Assembly (NCBI GenBank): GCA_031472005.1
Contig: PZJY01000001.1
Coordinates: forward strand, 3,224,001 to 3,288,000
Direction of reading: 5' to 3'
Source of the DNA: Tetracladium setigerum
Taxonomy: Eukaryota; Ascomycota; Leotiomycetes; Helotiales
Length of the DNA: 64,000 nt
Part shown: positions 23,320 through 33,700 of the stretch, in pieces
Position numbering within the stretch: the first letter of the stretch is position 1
How the letters are laid out: every line of letters begins with the position of its first letter
Notes under the pieces: generated by a model
Database searches by the model: none
Told to the model about the DNA's origin: nothing
Seen by the model: the letters and a program-made list of their open reading frames with translations, nothing else
Made by a program: the position numbers and the translations under genes

Positions 23320-24630
23320 ATGTATGCGCTCACCATTCTCACCACTCTCATCACCCTCACCCTAACGGCCTCCCTCCCAACTACCGCCAAACCCCACACC
23401 AACAACATCACTATCCCCCTCTTCGCCTCCCTCGAAGAGCTCTCTCGCATAGTAGATATATCCTACTGCGTCGGCACATCTGGCATCCTCTACCCCTTTA
23501 TCTGCGCTAGTCGCTGCGATGACTTTCCCTCCTTCGAACTCGTCGATACGTTCAATACCGGGCCCCTTCTGAGCGATTCATGCGGCTACATTGTTCTGGA
23601 CCACAGCGAGAAGAAAAGGCTCATTGTCGCTTTCAGGGGTACTTATAGTATCACCAACACGATTGTGGACTTGAGTACCGTGCCGCAGGAGTATGTGCCG
23701 TATCCTGGAGATCCTACAAACAATACTACGGTAGTGAGGAAGGAGAAGAAGGTGGGCAGCAAGGTGGTGGGATGGATCCAGAGCCTTGGAGGAAATGATG
23801 GAAAGGCTACAGAAGCTGCAGAAGACGATAACGAAGGAGGGAAAGAGGGGATCAAATGCAACAACTGCACAGTTCATTCAGGCTTCTGGACATCATGGCA
23901 GAATACGCGAACGGTTATCATCCCGCACCTCAAGGATATGCGCGCCAAATATCCGAATTACAGTCTCCACCTCGTGGGACACTCACTCGGTGGAGCAGTT
24001 GCTGCTCTCGCAGGTCTCGAATTCGATGCATTGGGCTGGGAACCGGTTGTAACGACGTTTGGGGAGCCGAAAGTTGGAAATGCTGGCTTAAGGACATTCA
24101 TTGACCAGAGATTTGGGCTGCCGCAGGGTGACAATACTTCTGCGGGAAGTAACGGCGGCTTAGGGGGTAGATACAGAAGGGTCACACACGTGGACGATCC
24201 TGTTCCTCTGCTTCCTCTCCACGAATGGGGCTACCGACCTCACGCAGGCGAAGTGCACATCTCCAAAGCTGCCTTGCAGCCTTCGATTTCCGACATCCAA
24301 CTTTGCCACGGGGACGAGGATCTAAACTGCATCGCCGGTGCTGAGGAGGCCCCAGAATCATGGAAAATCTTCGCTGAGTTCTTGCAGTCGTCTGAATCCG
24401 AAATATCGATGCAGGAGGAAGATATCAGTAGTGACGGTACTGTGCATGAGAAACGGTGGGGTCTACCAATTCCTTCGAGATACAAGATGTGGCAACTCTT
24501 CTTTGCCCATAGGGATTACTTCTGGAGATTGGGTCTCTGTGTTACGGGTGGTGATCCGTTTGATTGGGGGAGGGACAAGTATAAGTTTCCTGGAAGCGAT
24601 GAGGAGCAGAAGCCGGAGCTGAAAGCGTGA
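23320..24630 (+). CDS. Secreted class 3 (triacylglycerol) lipase
   Basis: Single exon, 436 aa from ATG 23320, chosen because a clean signal peptide follows (residues 1-18, hydrophobic Leu/Thr core ending in Ala-Ser-Leu). This is an alpha/beta hydrolase of the Rhizomucor/Aspergillus lipase class. It shows IVAFRGT (oxyanion region), the nucleophile elbow GHSLGG with Ser at about residue 222, the acid in HVDDPVPLLP (about 292), and a catalytic His candidate in YRPHAGEVH (308-313). A Gly/Asn/Glu-rich insertion at about 140-180 lies before the catalytic core. N-glycosylation sequons (NIT, NNT, NCT) fit secretion. It hydrolyses ester bonds of glycerides outside the cell. Length exceeds the ~300-residue core because of the insertion and a C-terminal extension. 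Confidence 0.93.
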   Translation: MYALTILTTLITLTLTASLPTTAKPHTNNITIPLFASLEELSRIVDISYCVGTSGILYPFICASRCDDFPSFELVDTFNTGPLLSDSCGYIVLDHSEKKRLIVAFRGTYSITNTIVDLSTVPQEYVPYPGDPTNNTTVVRKEKKVGSKVVGWIQSLGGNDGKATEAAEDDNEGGKEGIKCNNCTVHSGFWTSWQNTRTVIIPHLKDMRAKYPNYSLHLVGHSLGGAVAALAGLEFDALGWEPVVTTFGEPKVGNAGLRTFIDQRFGLPQGDNTSAGSNGGLGGRYRRVTHVDDPVPLLPLHEWGYRPHAGEVHISKAALQPSISDIQLCHGDEDLNCIAGAEEAPESWKIFAEFLQSSESEISMQEEDISSDGTVHEKRWGLPIPSRYKMWQLFFAHRDYFWRLGLCVTGGDPFDWGRDKYKFPGSDEEQKPELKA

Positions 24631-25371
24631 TGATGAAGTTATGATGACGATTGAGAGTTTCATTGGAGATGGGTTTATGAGTGTATAACGCAGCGATGAA
24701 CATTTTTGCGTTGCATTGCTTCACTTTTGCTTTACCTGTTCTGTTCTTGGGCTCAGGAGTACAAAGGAATTTTCAGCCTGGGATACGGTATGGAAAATGC
24801 GTCTTGCTTCCTTGTACAGTATGAGTGAGCTGTGGAGAGCACGAATTTTCGTGCAGTATAGTATTGTTAACGATACGTCTCCTTCCTTTAATTTTCTGAT
24901 TTTTGGATTTCAAAAGTTTGAGCTGGTAGAGGCCGTGTACTTGTTCTAAGTGTATATGAGTATCTTATGCTTTGAAAGAAATCAAGTTATTAAAACCCCG
25001 ATTCACGACAGTGTCTAAAGGCCATTCAGATTCTTAGACATGTCATGCTCAGGCCTGTAGTTAGGGTAACATCTGGCAGCTTACGGGTATGTAGCAGAGG
25101 CTCGGCAAGGCATGTATACGAATAATGAGAGGGGCGACACTCTTGGGTTTAATTTATTATTGATTGCTCCCAGTCTTGGTAGAAGCTTGAATACACAAGT
25201 TAAGGTTCAAGAACGACGTCAAGCGATGTTTTGAGGGAAGCAAAATCAACAACACCAAACGAAGTTTAGCGAGAATAATGAAATTGTTTGTTTCCTTTCT
25301 ATCTAGCAAATTGGCAGACAATACAAGAGCTATAAAGAGGCACCTTAGGGTAGCTAGCTATATATCGCCCT
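24631..25371. other. Intergenic, no gene recognised
   Basis: Between the convergent 3' ends of the lipase gene and the FAH-family gene. I see only short frames and AT-rich sequence; presumably both terminators are here. Confidence 0.6.
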
Positions 25372-26432
25372 TTATAACTTAGCCTTAAGCTTCCCATATT
25401 CGACCCTATTCACGCACTTTCCCACCCCCTCCAACTCCACCTCAACCACATCACCATCTTGCATCCAAACCTGCGGTTTCCTCCCCATGCCCACCCCACT
25501 CGGCGTACCAGTAAAGATGATATCTCCAGGCAACAAAGTAGTGCCCTGACTCAAAAAGGCAATGGTCTTGGCCACATTAAAAATCATATCATCCGTCCTC
25601 CCATCCTGCACAATGACCCCATTCACCTTTGTCGAAACTCGCAAATTATGCGGATCCTTCACCAGCTTGGCGTTGATGATTCCGGGCCCGATGGGAGCCC
25701 ATCCGTCATGGCCCTTGCCGAGTGACCATTGCGATCCACCGCGTGCAAGCTGCCAGTCGCGGTGCGAGAAGTCGTTGCCGACGCAGTAGCCTAGTACGTG
25801 GGAGAGGGCCTCGGATTCCGGGACGTCGACGCATTTTTTGCCGATTATGGCGACCATTTCGCATTCGTAGTCGAGGGTGCCATCTTGCGCTATGGGGTGG
25901 ATGGGGATCGGGTCGAAGGGGCCGGTGATGGAGGTGATGGGTTTGTAGAAGAGGACGGGGTATTTGGGGAGAGGCATGTTGGACTACTTGAGATATACCA
26001 TGTGTAAGAAAAGTGTAAGATTACATATATAGTCTTTGGGGGATGATTTTGGTGATGAAAATCTAGGATGGTTTTACTTCAATGGCATGTTTCTCGTAGT
26101 TGAGACCGAGACAGCGGACTGTCTTGATATCTTCGAGTGCGAGAGGAGTGAGCAACTGTTTGATATCTGCTATCTCTTCGGTGACTTCGTGAGTTCCGAA
26201 GATTGGTCCAACGATAATCTTGGCTTGGGTAGCTTTGGAGATGTCTGTTTCGCCCGAGGGGAGAATGGCATCTCCATAGTGGGTTCGGCCATCTTTGGCA
26301 AGAAATCTTACGAGTTTCTATTGTTGGTGATATATCAGTGTTGATTCAAGAGCTTGCGAGTAACTGCTTGGTGGGGTGAATTCCAAGACAAAAACAAGCA
26401 AAGCGAAGAAAACTTACAGAGAAAGTCGCCAT
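25372..26432 (-). CDS. Fumarylacetoacetate hydrolase-family protein, 288 aa
   Basis: Three exons: 26432-26418 (only 15 nt, coding MATFS), 26317-26078 and 25983-25372. The first intron has a GTAAGT donor; the second has GTAAAA and TAG. Removing both gives a continuous protein: KLVRFLAKDGRTHYGDA, VRCLGLNYEKHAIES, PLPKYPVLFYKP, metal-site YECEMVAIIGK, GNDFSHRDWQ and the C-terminal signature GDIIFTGTPSGVG. This is the longer FAH subfamily (YcgM/ureidoglycolate lyase-like 2-hydroxyhepta-2,4-diene-dioate isomerases), distinct from the FAHD1-type gene at 2.1 kb. The substrate cannot be told from sequence. It is divergent from the SDHAF1 gene. Confidence 0.93.
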
Positions 26433-26785
26433 TGCTGAAGAGACTTAGAGAATGGAAAACTGGTAGAAAGAGAAATCTGGAGAACAGGGTAAGATTAGGG
26501 TACAAGTACTAGTTAATAAAGTCACTAAAGGACAAGCATTTTATGTTAATGACAAGCAATGGCAATTTGATATCACGGGAGGAGGGGGGAGCTGGAGCTG
26601 TGACCAGACGGACAAATTGCCGTTGGACCTCTCGATGCCAAGCAGCCACATGCTCCAGGGAGCTCAGAACCCTGTCGCTTTCCGGAATTCGAGCGCGTCA
26701 CGAAAGTCCACCAATCTGTTACGACCATCTGCAAGCAAGCAATTACCTCCTATCTCTGTGATGAGAGGGAAGAAGTGTCTCCGCA
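26433..26785. promoter_or_regulatory. Divergent intergenic region between FAH-family and SDHAF1 genes
   Basis: 353 bp between two divergent start codons, so both promoters must lie here. No defined element stands out beyond AT-rich sequence near 26510-26560. Confidence 0.5.
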
Positions 26786-27160
26786 ATGAAACTATCGGGT
26801 CTGCAGAGAGAGGTGTTGTCGCTGTACAGGAAGTGTCTGCGGGCAAGTGCGAAAAAGCCTGAGGTAAGTTAATTGACATTGTTTCTCTCCAAGCTGGGAG
26901 TATTTCATTCAATTCTAACGAAACCAGAACACTCGGCTTCATTTCAAACTATACGCCAGGTATGTATGCCCCTATCGATGGCCGCGCATGCTGTTCAAGT
27001 TTCCCAGTGCAACATGCTGATGCTGGGATATCATAGGGGCGAGTTCCGGAAGAGCATTGGATTAGACAAGAAGGATTTCAGTGCTATCGAGTACTTGTTG
27101 CGGAAGGGCCAGCGACAGCTCGAGATGTATTCGAGTCCCGGAATCAAAAATATTCGATAA
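26786..27160 (+). CDS. SDHAF1: SDHAF1/Sdh6-like LYR-motif succinate dehydrogenase assembly factor
   Basis: Three small exons, 26786-26863, 26928-26959 and 27037-27160, give 77 aa. Donors are GTAAGT and GTATGT; acceptors are CCAG and ATAG, with a TTCTAACG branch site before exon 2. The N-terminus is KLSGLQREVLSLYRKCLR with the LYR tripeptide. The C-terminus is GLDKKDFSAIEYLLRKG then RQLEMYSSPGIKNIR, both hallmarks of SDHAF1. This mitochondrial matrix chaperone helps insert Fe-S clusters into the Sdh2 subunit of complex II. No single exon is long enough to reveal the gene alone. All phases agree, and length matches the family (about 75-115 aa). Confidence 0.92.
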
Positions 27161-27559
27161 TCTACCTAGAGCCAAAGGGCCAGGCTATGGATTGAGGGAG
27201 TTGGCGGCTTCAATCGAGATGTGACAAATTTAGTCGAAAGGGCGAATACGTCAAGTGGCGGAGTTGGGAAAACGAAGGAGCGCTTCTAAGATACTGCCCG
27301 GGTGTGTACTGTGCTATACACACCTATTCGCAGAACTTCTTCATAAGCGGCTCAAAGTTGAACGCTTGCTGCTTGGTTACTTGTACCTAGGATTGAAGTT
27401 TCACTGGCAGTCATTCCGAACTTTCCGTCGACAGTTTTAGGCCATCTACAGGAGAATACTTTGGATCATTGTGTAGGATGGCGATCTTAGTGGACAATGT
27501 CAAGTGACGGAACAAGAGGATAACTTGAGCGTGGAAGGAACTACCAACTTCTAGATGAC
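27161..27559. other. Intergenic, no gene recognised
   Basis: Promoter-sized gap between two plus-strand genes. A frame at 27255-27440 shows no protein features. Confidence 0.55.
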
Positions 27560-30500
27560 ATGATCCTTCGTCAACCTCTACAGCTCGATCTCTTCGTACC
27601 TTGCTTCCATTCCGATGTGCTGTACACTTTCATTATATCAAATAATATGACCTATTCCGAAATCCATTGGCAAGGTCAACCGCATCGCTATCCCCGAATT
27701 CGAGTCGCTTCGTCCTCCTCATCTATTAGAGGACGATATCCTGCTCAAGCTGCTATCAAACAATCCTTCCAGAGACCCCTCACTCCTCATCTTGACAGGG
27801 CGCGACTCAATAAGACCCGCAGGCCTCTCGCTCAAGCTGGAAACTCGCCCATTCCAGGGACCTCCTTACCTGTCGTTTCCGCCGCCAAAAGGTCCTCAAG
27901 AGCAAGGCAACACCTGCAGGTATTTGGGTGGGACTCGTCGACCGCCGAAGCTGCAGGTTTGGTCCTACGAAACCACCATCCCACTTCAATCCAGCTATCT
28001 GCTCCAATTTGGCCAATTCCAACATTCCGAACTCGCCTTGCTTTTAGCAGAAGCCAGACTATTCCATCAATTGACGGTGCTGGTCATTCTACAGCAAGGG
28101 GACACAAGAACAAATACTCGGCGAATGGTAAGCGGAAGGGGAAAACATCATCCAACCACTACAACACTGCTTTACACTCATCAACAAAGCTTTATCCACG
28201 AACCGATACACCAAGTCTTCCTCGGAATCCTTTGAATACACGAAATCAGGGGTTTGGAAGAGACAGGATATACGATCCGAGAATTTCGCCAGTCAAAACA
28301 ATTGAACGAGACAAACTACTCCCCAGCAACCCGGGCCTATCCGACCTAGACGTACTGGATCTCACGGTCATAGTAACCCTAGCAGTCCACCAGCAATATC
28401 ATCAAGAAGCTCCAGGAGACCAAGAACATCAACTTCCTACAGGACTGATATCCCCATGGGAGGAGAAGTTTACAATGCGAAGGCTTTAGCTCAAGTTCCA
28501 GCCAACTCGACCGTGAACTTGAAGTTCGCAGCAACAGTATCTCGTACCCCAAGCGAGAGGAGGGCGCTCAGGAAGTTCACAAGAGAGCTTGAACGACACC
28601 TTCAAAAAACCAGAGACTTGCCTAAACAAGCAACGCTCACCAATTCACCAAGCATTGTCACCACTGTCTCTACATACACCTTGAAGGATTTTGAGCCATA
28701 CAAATCTCAGTTCAACGCTGCTGGACTTGCAGTTACGTCCGACGAGCAGCGAGGAATGGCGTTTAGCAGGCCAAGTAAAGCAAACGCACCTCCCCAGGTA
28801 CCAAGCAGACCTGAAGGACTACGAGATGGGTATGAGAATGGCAAATCTGGTAAAGGGAAGGAGAGGCAGCTGTCGTATGCTTCTGGATCCACAGGGACTA
28901 CTGTGATGGGATTCACTCCTCCGCACGAGCAGACATATGGTTCTGCCAAATCGCCAATTCAAAGACGACACTCCTCCTCCGATCATACCGTTGTCGGTTT
29001 TACCCCTCCACACGAAATGAAAGATCGAATTGCGAATCCGAGTCCCAAGCAAATTACTAGAAAATCGTTGCCTTGGTTGCGAAAACAGGAATCTCCACCC
29101 AATGAACTTGTCTTAGCCAAAAGGAATACTGTGCACGAGGAAGACGTTATCAAGGACATGATGATTCCAAGTGAACGCCTTTCAGAGTTTCCTTCAAGGA
29201 ACATCATTTATTCCCCAGAAAAAACGAATGAAAGCAGAAGAGCATCACTGACCCAAGGTGATTCTCCTACCATGGTAATAGATCTAAGTACTGACAGTTT
29301 TGCCTCCCAGAGTCACCAACAGATCCCAGCACATCCATAAACATTAGGCATGAGATCCCTCGGTTGGTGAATTACAAGGAAGCTTCAAAACAGCCAGAAA
29401 TGAGAGCGCCCAATATAACCGACACCAAACAAAGTCTGAAACAAGATCGAAACAAAATTTCATCTCAGTCGATTCAAACTCCAGCTAAGCTTTCGAGTTG
29501 GTTAAGAGATTCGTCACCCCGGAATCCTTTGCCGGACGATGATAGCAAGCCTTCCCCTCCTGGTGAGTCCCAGTATGTGGGGAACAACCAGGCAAATAAT
29601 TTAGCCAGTTCTTCGGTTGCGAGATCCCCGTCCAAAGCCACTCCTCCACCGAGAGCTCAATGGAAGACCATCAGCAGCTCATCTCTTCAAGATTTGGATG
29701 ACATTTCTTACTCGAAAGGATCACCCATCAGTGAGATATTCCAAAAGCAAGCGGATCGCAATCCTCCATTTCTCTATGGGCCCGAATCCAATCCATTATC
29801 GAGGCCTGCTAGATCTTCAGCTAAGGCAGTAAATTCAGAAGACACTAGAGACGTAAAGGATGAGATTGAGCATGCTGGCGCAGAGAGTAAATGGAATCTA
29901 GAGGCGAAAAGCTCGTTAAATCATGCTTCTTCCAAGCATCAGGTTGGTGCTCTTGGTTCAACGCCACCACATCAAGCTATCAAACCCAACCCTAAATGCA
30001 AGAGGAACTCCTCGGATAGAGACCCACCAAACCACACTTGTTACACGAGAGCTTCCACTGTGTGCCAACAATGTTTTCCATCACGACGGAGCTCTGCAGT
30101 TATCTCCGCGCTTCAGGCGTCACCGAACCAAGAGCACACCAGTTCATCTCTTGGTAAGGATACGGCACGGCTCCGTTCTCATGAGCCTCCATTAGCAGAT
30201 CCTGTGAAGCGACCTTCTCCAAGGTTGGGTTCTTCTCAATCAAAAGCGGGTCATCGGCAGATCAAAATGAAAAGAGCCATCTCTGCAGTCTCGCGAACAA
30301 AACCGAAAGATCCCACACTGAAGAGGAATCCTGTATCATCGGCAAAAACAGCTACAAGCTCAACATCACTCAACACTTGCTTGAAACAAAGTGGTCAAGT
30401 CAGTGACAAGGCCGTGTTCAGAGGACTACAGGTAGCAACGGCTGCGGCTTGCGATGAGGACGTCGACAAATGGATTGAAGATCTGACGGGTTTCAGTATC

Positions 30501-30701
30501 AGGCAGTTTCTAGCTAGCATGAGCAAGTTTGATGGTTTAGGTGTAAATGCATTGGCAAATGTGTCGCGCAGAGCAGCGAAGCAGAGGAGAGAAGAGATCA
30601 AAGGTTGGGAAATTTTGAGAGAAGCAAGACGAAAAGAGAGAGGACAAGTAGCGGTTGCTGCAGAGGAGTGTGTTGATGAGAACGCGAGTGATGGGGATTA
30701 G
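27560..30701 (+). CDS. Large low-complexity uncharacterised protein (~960 aa, one apparent 1-nt deletion)
   Basis: Model: 27560-27595, 27675-27919, 28048-29257 and 29311-30701. The total is one base short of a multiple of three. The base appears lost in the C-run at 28322-28325; allowing it joins IERDKLLP to QQPGPIRPRR smoothly. The last intron (53 nt, TACTGAC branch, CCCAG acceptor) is well supported. The intron ending at 28047 has a CTTTTAG acceptor. The protein is Ser/Pro/Lys/Arg-rich and probably disordered. It has a leucine-rich N-terminal patch (LEDDILLKLLS), a twice-repeated V-x-GFTPPHE motif, and a more ordered C-terminus with DVDKWIEDLTGFSIRQFLAS and a basic helix. I do not recognise it. 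Exon 1 is the weakest part. Confidence 0.7.
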
Positions 30702-33700
30702 AGGATATTAGACAGGATTTGAATAATACTTTTACCAATCAAGATCGATGTAAGCTGTAGAAGTGGACGGAAGTTGTATGAATTGGAGAACAGACAGGCA
30801 TAGTCTGTTGTGGACTATCGTTAGAGACAGAGACAGGTGCAACGGAGATGGCGATCAACGAAACAGGAATAAAAATAGAAATAGAAATTGAATATCAAGT
30901 ATAAATCAAGCACAAATCGTGCTTGGTCCCGGTAAGCTTAACCTTACGGTCCTTACCCCTCGTGTTCACACAGCAAGTACCCGTCCGTCGGTATTTGGGA
31001 TAAGGATAGATATCTCAATCCCGACTCCATGGAAGTGCAACATCACACAGCACATTGACACACTGCACCTAACCGCAGATACCCTTTCTCCCTCCCATCA
31101 TTCCCCTTTCCCTTCCATCCTCCTCGCCCTTCCACCAAAATTCGGAACAAGTAATTACGTATGTATGGCACAGCGAAAAAATGACTGACAAGTGAATGAG
31201 TGACATCTGTTGGTGGAACTTAGGTAGTGCTACCTACCTAACCTGCTGCCACCAAAGAATTTCTTGCTTTTGGGGGAGAGATTGGATATGTCATTTTTTT
31301 TTCTTCGATGCGTTGTATGTGTGAAGAGAGAGTTGAAGAGGGTAAGTAAGTAGTGTGGGGAAGTTGTGGATAGTGATTAATGGAGTTAGGTTCATGGAAA
31401 TGGGGGATGAAGAGTAAGGTAGGCCTCTTCAGCTATTATCTGGTGCATGCAAGTTGTTGAGGATGAAGGGGTTTCTTCTCCTTTAATATGAAAATAGAAG
31501 CACCTAAGGGGGTGTTGATGAAGTCAACTGCATAGCTTTTGTCTTTGGCGTAGTATATTCTTCATATGATTCTCGTTTGAGGACAGACGACCCGATTGAC
31601 CCAGGCAACCACAAGCTTTGCTGAAGGAAGAGATCTCGCTCGTTACATAAACAACGGGGTACTGTACCTGCTGCGTGAGAAGAAAGAAGAAGTAGAAGAT
31701 TACTATTGTTGTGTCCCTCCCTGACTCTGACTGAGGTCGTCGCTACTACAGCGAGGAAGCCGAATCGGGTGAATGGACAAGCTGAACCTTGAACTGCACA
31801 CAACATTCAAGACCTACCTATGTAGCCAAAATCTCGCCTAGAATTTCTGTACACATTCTTAACCTCGTGGAGGTGGAGCTAAACTTCAGCTGGGCTTCGT
31901 ACAACAAACAGCATCCGCCACAAGCCACGAAATGAAGATACCACACGAGTAGATAGAGAGAGTTCCTGCCGACCACCACTTGGGAACAGACAGAAACATG
32001 GAAGCGACCCTTACACCAGTACCAACAACAAACAGAGACGGGTACTCCGTAAGAGACTTTTTCAATACCAGCCCCTCCCTTCTCAGCTAGAAATTCATTT
32101 CATCTCGAGCCACTCCAGCCACAAATCGTTCCCATTCTCATGGTTACTGGGTGCAGAAATGTCATGCATGAAATCAGGAGCGGGAAAATAAAATACGGGA
32201 GTATTCCAACAATTTTTGAGATGGGCCTATCGGCTTTGGGATACGCTGATATCCCATCCCATCCCATCCTATCATGCCTATCCTATTCATCACAGCTGCT
32301 TAATAGTAAAGTAGGCTTTGTTCGTGATCGATCGATCGCTCGCTCGCCCGGCTCGTCTCGTATCGTATCGTTGCTGAGGGGCTGAAGCGGTGCGTGATGC
32401 TGACCTGACATTTTAGCTGCTCGGTGGGTTCCAATGAGATTGTATTGTTCAGTTGGAGTTGCCATGAGAGGCATCCCTTGGGCAGGAAAAAGTTGGACAT
32501 AACTGTGGGTATTTAGCTGAAGCTATGAAGTTGAGGTCGATGGTGTGAAGAGTCTTGCAGCTCTGATTCGCTTGAAGGAATATCTTAGCCTTCTTGTAAT
32601 GGGGGGCATGTTACGTATGTACAGCTCGCAGTACGACGTTGCTATTAAAGTGATGGCGAAGCATATCTGCCGGCACTAAATTCTTTTCAGGTAGGTAGGT
32701 AGGTAGGTAGGTAGGTGGTGATATCTTGCGTTCGATTTACATGTGTCAGTTCCTTCGCTTCACCGAGTAGTTGTCGTTTGTCTTTCTAGATGAGAGGCTC
32801 AAAATTCTCGAAGGGAGCTGAACCAATTGAAGTGTGGTAGCTGTCTGTTGACCTGATAGGTCGGTCCCATTTTCGGAGACGAAAAGTCAATATCGTTTGG
32901 TGGTGTGGATTTTGGGTGTGGGGATGAGTGAAGTTGATTGCCCGGGTTTCACTACTTGATGTGTGGAGGAAGGTTTGGTGGGTGGTTGCGAATATGGTCT
33001 TGTGATGGAAGTTGGAATTGGAAGCGAGCCAAAGGTTGTCGAGGTGAAAGCAGGAATACGCGATTCGGCGCATGCTCACACACCTATGATTTGCACATTT
33101 ACCTATTTCTCTCAGCTTTGGCAATTGGTGGAGAGAGAGACACATAAAGGATTTTTGACTATCGGACCAAAAAGGGTTGCTGTATGTTGTGTTGCCCTCT
33201 CGCTTCTTCATGAAAGTTTCGCGGTGGTGGAACTGGAGCTGTAATCGATAGGCTTCACTCACTATTCACTATTCACCATGAAGCCCCTTTCCCAATCTTC
33301 GGGCCACTGAATCATGTGTGCATTTAGGAATGCAAGTGCAACGAAAGAATGGTGCCATTATCTCATTTATCCGTCTTGAAGTTTCCCCTCTCCAAGCTCT
33401 TGTGCTGCAGGTACTGTACATCGGAGAGGTCAGGTCTGAGGTCAGGTCTCCAAGCGGCCCCTTTCCTCCCAGGGGGAATCTCGGCATTTCCAAGTTCTGC
33501 CTTTCGCAAGCCATCGCCCGCCCGGCTGCCAAAACCACGTTGTTGAGATGTGATATGTCGCACGCTTCCAAGTGGCCTAAGCAAGCGAGGGAGATTGTGA
33601 TGTGCGTGCTTGGGCGGTGTGACAGACTGAAGCGCTTGCATTTGCCTTTGCCTTGACTTTGCTTCCTTTGCTTTGCTTTGGCTGCGCTGTATGGATGGAG

